A DNA stretch of 64,000 bases from Podospora comata (lineage: Eukaryota; Ascomycota; Sordariomycetes; Sordariales; Podosporaceae), in the NCBI GenBank assembly GCA_017354895.1, contig CP071496.1, positions 930,001 through 994,000 on the forward strand. Direction: 5' to 3'. A model generated the notes under the pieces. The model did not search any database and was not told the DNA's origin. It worked only from the letters and a program-made list of their open reading frames with translations. Positions 58,301 through 64,000 of the stretch are shown here, one piece after another. A program made the translations under genes and the position numbers. Numbering within the stretch: position 1 is the stretch's first letter; every line of letters begins with the position of its first letter.

Positions 58301-58530
58301 GGGGGTTGAATAGGAATGGGAGGGTGGATTATTGTATTCAGGAGTAAGTGAATTGGCATGAAGGTGGGAAGATGAGGATGGTGCTAACGTGGAATTGTAG
58401 GAGTGTGCTTGACTTTAACCCGATGAACACGATTGCCTCGCATATGAGTTATTGGGCGGATGAGGATGTGGCTCATTTTGTCCTTTCGCAGCTGTTGCAG
58501 GGGGAGAGGGTGAGGACGCCGAGGGTGTGA
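55383..58530 (+). CDS. DDHD-domain phospholipase
   Basis: An intracellular phospholipase A1-type lipase of the PA-PLA1/DDHD family (yeast Ddl1 relative), acting on phospholipids at organelle membranes. Three exons (55383-55634, 55693-58343, 58401-58530; introns of 58 and 57 bp, the second with a GCTAACG branch) give 1010 residues. A WWE-like N-terminal part (YWEGPVYEVRRGSWFY) is followed by the lipase strand LVLVTHGIGQ, the nucleophile elbow VGHSLGS at about 518-524, then the DDHD domain: FDVADFYCLGSPIGLFQMLK, IFHPSDPIAYRLEPL (Asp, His), VDYCIQ and ASHMSYWADEDVAHFVL. A Gly/Glu-rich insert precedes the last DDHD strands. The coding strand turns very G-rich after about 57440. Confidence 0.93.
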
Positions 58531-58820
58531 TGATAGTGTGTGATGGTAATGAATGTGTGTATGATGAGACGGGGGAAATTGGGAAGAGGAATGGATGGAT
58601 GGATATACCCTTATTGTTACAGAGAGATAGAAACTGTTTGATGTTTGGGCATAGGAGAGGTGGTGCTTTTGACATGAAGGAACAGATCCGATGTTCACTA
58701 TAGGGTATGTATGTATTATCAACGCTTTTGATATCTCTAAACAGCCAGCCGCTTTTTATGTATCCCATCCCATTGTTGGTATCATATGCTATGCCCATCC
58801 ACCCCTTCATCTCCATCCCC

Positions 58821-59621
58821 TCAAATCATCCCCAACATCTCCGCATAACTCCCCCACGCGCCCCCCAACTCCCGGCACAAATCCCCCGCCGTCCTCCCCT
58901 TCCCATCCTTGATAAACCTGACATCCTCCTCCTGGGGAACCGTCCCCCGTCTCGGCAGGCCCACACCCTCACAACTCTGCACCACCTGCTCTGGAAAAAC
59001 AGAAGTGTGAACCCCGCTCTCGAGCCACAAAAGCAGCCAAAACACCTCCTCCTGCTCGTTCTCAAGAGCGAGGTGCATCGCAGTCCTGGACTCGTTCAAA
59101 GGGTCCTGCCAGCAGAGGAGCTGAGGCAGAGAAAGGGTGATGTCCTCGTCAGCGTCGACATCAGCCAACAACTCAAGAATGCCGGCCGTGTCCCCCTCGC
59201 TGGCGAGGGTGTGGAGGGCTTTGGCAGGGCGGAACTGGGGGTTGGCAGAGAGGTAGGCTTCTTCGGTTAGGTGGGGGAGGATATTGAGGTTTTCTTGGAC
59301 GCCGCCTTCGTTGGTGTAGGTTGTGAGGATTTGGGCGGCTTGGGAGGTGGGGAGGAAGGGGTTAGTAGAGGAGCCTGAGGCGGAACCGGAACCGGTGGGG
59401 GGGTTGGAGGGGAGGTAGGTGGTGCAGGAGGGGCAGCTGAGGGTGAGGGCGACGGTGGAGGAGAGGTCGAGGAGGCATTGCCAGTGGAAGTGGCATTGGC
59501 AAGGGAGGTGGAGGTCGTCGGGGATGGGGGGTTGGTCTACAGGGGGGGCGAGGGACTCGTCTTCTGAGTCGGGCTCGAATTGGAGAATTAAGGGTTGGTG
59601 GCAGGATTTGCAGAGGGACAT
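58821..59621 (-). CDS. RING-like zinc finger plus ankyrin-like protein
   Basis: Single exon, 266 residues. The N-terminus MSLCKSCHQPLILQF, then LPCQCHFHWQCLLDL and LSCPSC gives a C-x2-C ... C-x-C-x-H-x2-H/C ... C-x2-C pattern, a RING-type zinc finger suggesting ubiquitin ligase activity. After a Ser/Gly linker, LHTLASEGDTAGILELLADV and SRTAMHLALENEQEEVFWLL are ankyrin-like helix pairs. DGKGRTAGDLCRELGG is a third partial repeat. Target unknown. The coding strand is C-rich at its start and G-rich at its end. Confidence 0.75.
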   Translation of the reverse strand: MSLCKSCHQPLILQFEPDSEDESLAPPVDQPPIPDDLHLPCQCHFHWQCLLDLSSTVALTLSCPSCTTYLPSNPPTGSGSASGSSTNPFLPTSQAAQILTTYTNEGGVQENLNILPHLTEEAYLSANPQFRPAKALHTLASEGDTAGILELLADVDADEDITLSLPQLLCWQDPLNESRTAMHLALENEQEEVFWLLLWLESGVHTSVFPEQVVQSCEGVGLPRRGTVPQEEDVRFIKDGKGRTAGDLCRELGGAWGSYAEMLGMI

Positions 59622-60351
59622 TTTGGGAGGGTGGTTTGAGGTGAAAGGCGGAGATGTGAGGGTTGTAGGTAAGATGAGGTGAGATGACGAGGTACTAGGT
59701 GAGGTAGTTAGTACGATATTATTATGTAAGTTTAATTCGTAAGTAATTACCTGAGTGAGAGTGATATGTGATGAGATCTGCTCACCTCACGTTTTGCTGA
59801 AGCTTGGAGTGTGTGTGAATGAAGGTGAAGTTATTTCGAGATGCCAAGACAGGAAAGCAAAAAAGTAATTTTTTTTGGTGTTGCTGTTCGTGGGGTACGC
59901 GACTTATGCAGTATAACCCCTGAATCATGACCCTGAAAAGGTCACTCCCTAACTCACCGCCCCTTGCATCTGGTTGGGCCGTTACCTTACGCAATCCCTC
60001 TGTGGCTTAGTTTCTGCCCAGGCGATTACATCAGTGCCAGGCCGCCTGGGAACCCCCGCCCCCGCCAGCCTTGGAAGGAGTGCAGCATGGAAGCTCCCCT
60101 ATTTCCTCCACCTGCCCTGGACATTGAAGCCTACCGTCTAAAAATCACACGATTACGACGACCCTTTCCCCGGCCAAACATAAAACCTGGAACTTCCATT
60201 GTTTGCTAAAGGCGCGCGGCCGTCTCGGGTTTCGTTTGCTTTACTTACTCCTTTTCTTGAGTACCATCTACAAGCATCATCAAGCTATCTTAGAGACACC
60301 AGTACAGTTACCGCGTACTTCTGCGCGCTTCTCCGAATCCCCCGCATCAGC
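59622..60351. promoter_or_regulatory. Divergent promoter region between the RING gene and fimbrin
   Basis: No gene. A pyrimidine-rich strip (CTTTACTTACTCCTTTTCTTG, 60239 on) lies about 100 bp before the fimbrin start, as is common in highly expressed fungal genes. Confidence 0.5.
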
Positions 60352-62540
60352 ATGAACGTCCTCAAGATCCAGAGGTAGGACCAGTCTACCCCCAACAAAG
60401 AAACACGCGCGCATTGTTTTGCTGCCAGGGATTGCCTCAAGCTGACATGTAGCTACCTAGGAAATTCCCTCAATTCCAACAGCCCGAGATCTTCTCGTTA
60501 GCCGACGCCTTCCGTAAGCTCGACGTTGACGACAAGGGTTACATTGATGAGGCTACTGCCATCAAGGCCACTCAGACCAGCGAGCGCAAGCCATACGATG
60601 TCGTCCGTCAAGCGCTAAAGGAGGTTGAGCTCGACTCCTCAAGAAGAGTCGAGCTGGAGGATTATGTTGGTGTATGTACTCGTCTTCTACTAGCTCAGGG
60701 GTAGCTACGCCGACTCAGCACCACGTCATCTTGCGCCAGGTTGCTGACCCCTATTCTTCCACAGCTCATTGCCAAGCTCCGTGATGCTCCCTCCAACTCG
60801 CAAGGGCTTTCCGCCGCCGCCGCCGCTTCGCCAGCTGCTGTGATTTCCCAGAGAACAGGAGGGGGCCACTCTTCCAAGGGCAGCATCAGCGGAACTCAGG
60901 GCAAGATCTTTGTGCAAGGTTCGAACTCTAACATTACCCACACCATCAACGAGGATGAACGCACCGAGTTTACGCGCCACATCAATGCCGTCCTCGCCGG
61001 CGATCCCGACATTGGCAACCGCCTCCCCTTCCCTACCGACACGTTCGAGATGTTCGACGAGTGCAAGGACGGTTTGGTGCTTGCCAAGCTCATCAACGAC
61101 AGCGTTCCAGACACGATCGATGAGCGTGTCCTGAACCGGCCCAAGGGAGCCAAGAAGCTCAACGCCTTCCAGATGACGGAAAACAACAACATCGTCATTG
61201 AGTCAGCAAAGGGCATAGGCTGCTCAGTTGTCAACATTGGTGCCGGGGATATCGCTGAGGTCAGGGAGCATCTCATTCTGGGACTGATTTGGCAGGTTAT
61301 TCGCCGGGGTCTGTTGGGCAAGATTGACATCAAGCTCCACCCCGAATTGTACCGTCTGCTTGACGAGGACGAGACTCTGGAGCAGTTCCTCAGACTGCCC
61401 CCTGAGCAGATCCTCCTCCGGTGGTTCAACTACCACCTCAAGGCTGCCAACTGGCCCAACAGGGTTACCAATTTCTCGTCGGATGTCAAGAATGGCGAGA
61501 ACTACACGGTGTTGCTGGCCCAGATTGGCTCTGAGTATGGTTGCACTCGGGCCCCTCTTCAAACTCGGGATTTGCACCAGCGCGCTGAGGAGGTTCTCCA
61601 AAACGCTGACCTTCTTGGATGCCGCAAGTTCTTGAGCCCTTCTTCGCTTGTTGCCGGTAACCCCAAGCTCAATCTTGCCTTCGTTGCCAACCTGTTCAAC
61701 ACCCACCCCTGCCTTGACCCAATCACCGAGGAGGAGAAGCTCGAGGTAGAGGACTTTGATGCTGAAGGCGAGCGCGAGGCCCGTGTTTTCACCCTCTGGC
61801 TCAACAGTTTGGATGTGCAGCCCGCTGTCCAGTCCTTCTTTGACGACCTCCGCGACGGCACCATCCTTCTCCAGGCCTACGACAAGGTTATCAATGGCTC
61901 GGTCAACTGGCGGCACGTCAACAAGCTCCCCGCGCACGGCGGTGAGATGTCGAGATTCAAGGCTGTGGAAAACACCAACTACGCCATTGAGCTCGGCAAG
62001 CAAAACGGCTTCTCGCTTGTTGGCATCCAGGGTGCGGATATCACTGACGGGCAGCGCACTCTGACGCTTGGTCTGGTCTGGCAGCTCATGCGCAAGGATA
62101 TCACTGTTACCCTGAAGGGCCTGGCGCAGCGGTTGGGCAAGCGCGAGATCACCGATTCGGAGATGGTCCGGTGGGCCAACGACATGGTGCGCAAGGGCGG
62201 TCGCACAGGGACCATCCGATCGTTCAAGGACCCTGTCATTGGGTCGGGTGTGTTCTTGCTGGATGTGCTGAATGGTATGAAGAGCAGCTATGTCGACTAC
62301 GATCTTGTCACGCCTGGGCGGAACGACGAGGAGGCGTATCTCAATGCCAAGCTCAGTATCAGTATTGCGAGAAAGATGGGGGCGACGATTTGGCTGGTGC
62401 CCGAGGATATTTGCCAGGTTCGCAGCCGTTTGGTGACGACGTTTATTGGTATGTGTTTCGGTTCCTGATGAACACGATGAAGAAGCTAATGTGGTAAAAC
62501 TACAGGTTCTCTGATGGCAACTCACGAAAAGATGCAGTAG
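60352..62540 (+). CDS. SAC6: Fimbrin (actin-bundling protein)
   Basis: Crosslinks actin filaments in patches and the endocytic collar at hyphal tips. Four exons (60352-60374, 60461-60671, 60765-62448, 62506-62540; introns of 86, 93 and 57 bp) give 650 residues, close to yeast Sac6 (642). A tiny 7-codon first exon (MNVLKIQ) leads into an EF-hand-like region (FSLADAFRKLDVDDKGYIDE, about 20-40). Four calponin-homology domains in two pairs follow: DGLVLAKLINDSVPDTID and KLNAFQMTENNNIVIESAKG (CH1); LRWFNYHLKAANWPNRVTNF (CH2); FTLWLNSLDVQPAVQSFFDD (CH3); MVRWANDMVRKGG and SVDYDLVTPG-like text with NDEEAYLNAKLSISIARKMG (CH4). The last exon ends GSLMATHEKMQ. Confidence 0.95.
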
Positions 62541-63366
62541 AATGGAGCATCTTTTCGTTTGTTATAAGTTGGAACTCGACAAAAGGTGGGGAGGCGGGGA
62601 CAGGCAAGGTTCTTGGGAAAAGTTGCGACTACGAAAACAAGTCTGTTTTACGGATTCTCAGTCATTTTCCTTTTCTTCATGCCCCGAATTGTTCTGTTTA
62701 GGTAGCACTTTTTGTTGATGGCTTGGGCGTGTGGTTTAATTTACTTTTTCTGCAGAGTAGCCGAGTGATGCGGCGTCTTGAATTCTATCTAGTTGAATCC
62801 TTGAATTGGGGAATGTTCCTGGTCTCATCCGATGTGTTGAGGGGACGGGTCTGAGTGTTGGGTCTGAGATGATGAGTTGGTTCGGCGCCACTGGTGATGG
62901 AGAGCTGAAGGGGTCAAGCGCTAACTTTGCATGCATGACCCAAGGCTGAGTATCGACGGTATAACGACTGGATAGGTGAGGTTGTTGGTGAGAACAACAG
63001 CCACTCTGGTTCCGAGTACCCCCCCTTCGTAGACGCTGAGGCAGCGAGTTGAGGGTCAATTCAGGGGTTCTGGGTGGAGTCACTCCCGATAAGCGGTGAC
63101 GGGCGGCAGATTGAACCCTTGCTCCCCCAAAAGTGCAAAAGGAACAAGGGACCCCGCGACAAGAGAGGGGCACTGGACATTGCATGCGCGACCAGCCGAG
63201 ACGGTCTTCTTTTGCCCCACCAAAACTTGAGTCAACGGTGGTTCTCGATCTCTGGAACACACTTTCCCTTGGACACCTTTTCAACCCATTGACTTTTTTT
63301 TTCCTTTCTGCGCACACTTGAGGACAGGGACGGGACGAAGGAAGGAACAGAAAACTAGTAGTGACA
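62541..63366. promoter_or_regulatory. Upstream region of the tyrosyl-tRNA synthetase gene
   Basis: No gene; a 248-residue minus-strand open frame (62736-63482) runs antisense over the first exon of the next gene and has no domain. A T-run and pyrimidine-rich leader (TTTTTTTTTCCTTTC near 63293-63307) lie about 60 bp before the ATG. Confidence 0.55.
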
Positions 63367-64000
63367 ATGGCGGCCGACAACAGCAACGCGGAACAGAGGT
63401 TCTCTCTCATCAAGGAGAACCTGGCCGAGTTCCTCAATGAGGAGATCATCAAGAAGGTTGTTGATGAGGGGGGCCATCCCAAGATTTACTGGGGTTTGTA
63501 TTCACCTTTCACTTGCATAGTATAGGGGGAACAAGATGGGTTATTGACAGAAAGAAACCAAAATCAGGCACGGCAACCACGGGCCGCCCTCACTGCGGCT
63601 ACCTCGTCCCCGCCATCAAGATGGCCCAGTTCCTCGCCGCCGGCTGCGAGCTGACGGTCCTCCTCGCCGACATCCACGGCTTCCTCGACAACCTCAAGGC
63701 CCCCCTCGAGCTGGTAATGCACCGCGCCGAGTTTTACCGCTACACCATCTCCACCCTCCTCGGCGCCGTCGGCGTCTCGACCGAGAAGCTCAAGATTGTG
63801 CTCGGGTCGTCGTACCAAAAGTCGGCCGAGTACGTCATGGATGTGTACAAGATGGCCTCGATCATTTCGGAGCATGACGCGAAAAAGGCGGGCGCGGAGA
63901 TTGTCAAGCAGACGGATAACGCGCCGCTGAGTGGGCTGCTGTACCCGATTTTGCAGGTGCTGGATGAGCAGTATCTTGATGTGGATGCGCAGTTTGGTGG
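63367..64000 (+). CDS. TYS1: Cytosolic tyrosyl-tRNA synthetase, 5' part
   Basis: Charges tRNA-Tyr with tyrosine. Exon 1 63367-63493 (MAADNSNAEQRFSLIKENLA) and exon 2 from 63568, running off the window end; the intron is 74 bp. After the join the text reads [20 protein letters not shown], where PHCGYL is the class I HIGH-type motif. TVLLADIHGFLDN and SSYQKSAEYVMDVYKMA follow, typical of eukaryotic TyrRS. The KMSKS-like loop and the C-terminus lie beyond 64000. The 5' part of exon 2 is almost entirely C-ending in codon use and turns G-rich after about 63850. Confidence 0.93.

Noticed and set aside
57448-58359. A 303-residue minus-strand frame rich in Leu, Pro and Arg
   Set aside because: Mirror of the G-rich 3' part of the DDHD gene; low complexity caused by skewed composition.
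61224-62525. A 433-residue open frame on the minus strand
   Set aside because: Antisense to the fimbrin CH domains; no domain of its own.
62736-63482. A 248-residue minus-strand frame
   Set aside because: It runs antisense across the first exon of tyrosyl-tRNA synthetase and its leader.

Overview
The window is nuclear DNA of a filamentous ascomycete, most likely in the Sordariales (Podospora/Chaetomium-like). Genes carry short introns of 48-93 bp with GTRNGY donors and CTRAY branch sites. There is a secreted cellulose-oxidising gene pair. Repeats are eroded into AT-rich islands by C-to-T and G-to-A changes, mostly at CpA/TpG, as expected from repeat-induced point mutation (RIP). The taxonomic placement is inference; the splice and RIP signals are visible.

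Left part (1-31 kb) is gene-poor and full of relics. Apparently working genes are an unknown protein (335-1425), a secreted GMC oxidoreductase (4844-6896), a small membrane-anchored protein (18788-19453), a CorA-like two-helix membrane protein (19870-21387), a zinc-ribbon protein (24039-24460), an ASCH/PUA-like protein (about 24579-25121) and an intron-bearing tRNA-Leu(AAG). Between them lie broken F-box, 2EXR, kinase-like, rhodopsin-like, amidase, FAD-monooxygenase and polyketide-synthase pieces. There are three AT-rich islands. The 9.1-17.7 kb island has the 3' part of a Fot1/pogo transposon and then a Ty3/Gypsy fossil with two 425-bp LTRs and a 5-bp target duplication, into which a younger solo LTR has inserted. 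The 21.4-22.9 kb island has two truncated Ty3/Gypsy pieces. The 26.2-26.9 kb island has the 5' part of a second Fot1-like element.

Middle part (30.5-48.6 kb): an SRAP/HMCES DNA-crosslink repair protein, a divergent pair of an AA9 lytic polysaccharide monooxygenase (minus) and an eight-exon cellobiose dehydrogenase (plus), an F-box protein, a ketopantoate-reductase-like enzyme, tRNA-Asp(GTC) with a 10-nt intron, and several more broken genes. Cellobiose dehydrogenase feeds electrons to AA9 enzymes, so the pair forms a functional unit for oxidative cellulose attack.

Right part (48.6-64 kb) is compact core genome: a small MITE-like element, RNA polymerase III largest subunit, a DDHD-domain phospholipase, a RING/ankyrin-like protein, fimbrin, and the start of cytosolic tyrosyl-tRNA synthetase, which runs off the window.

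No clearly new system was found. The most interesting signals are the abrupt RIP borders (one inside an LTR), a within-gene switch from C-rich to G-rich coding strand in at least five genes, a 269-bp inverted-repeat element, a tRNA-shaped relic inside RIP-eroded DNA, and a decayed gene neighbourhood resembling a lost secondary-metabolite locus.
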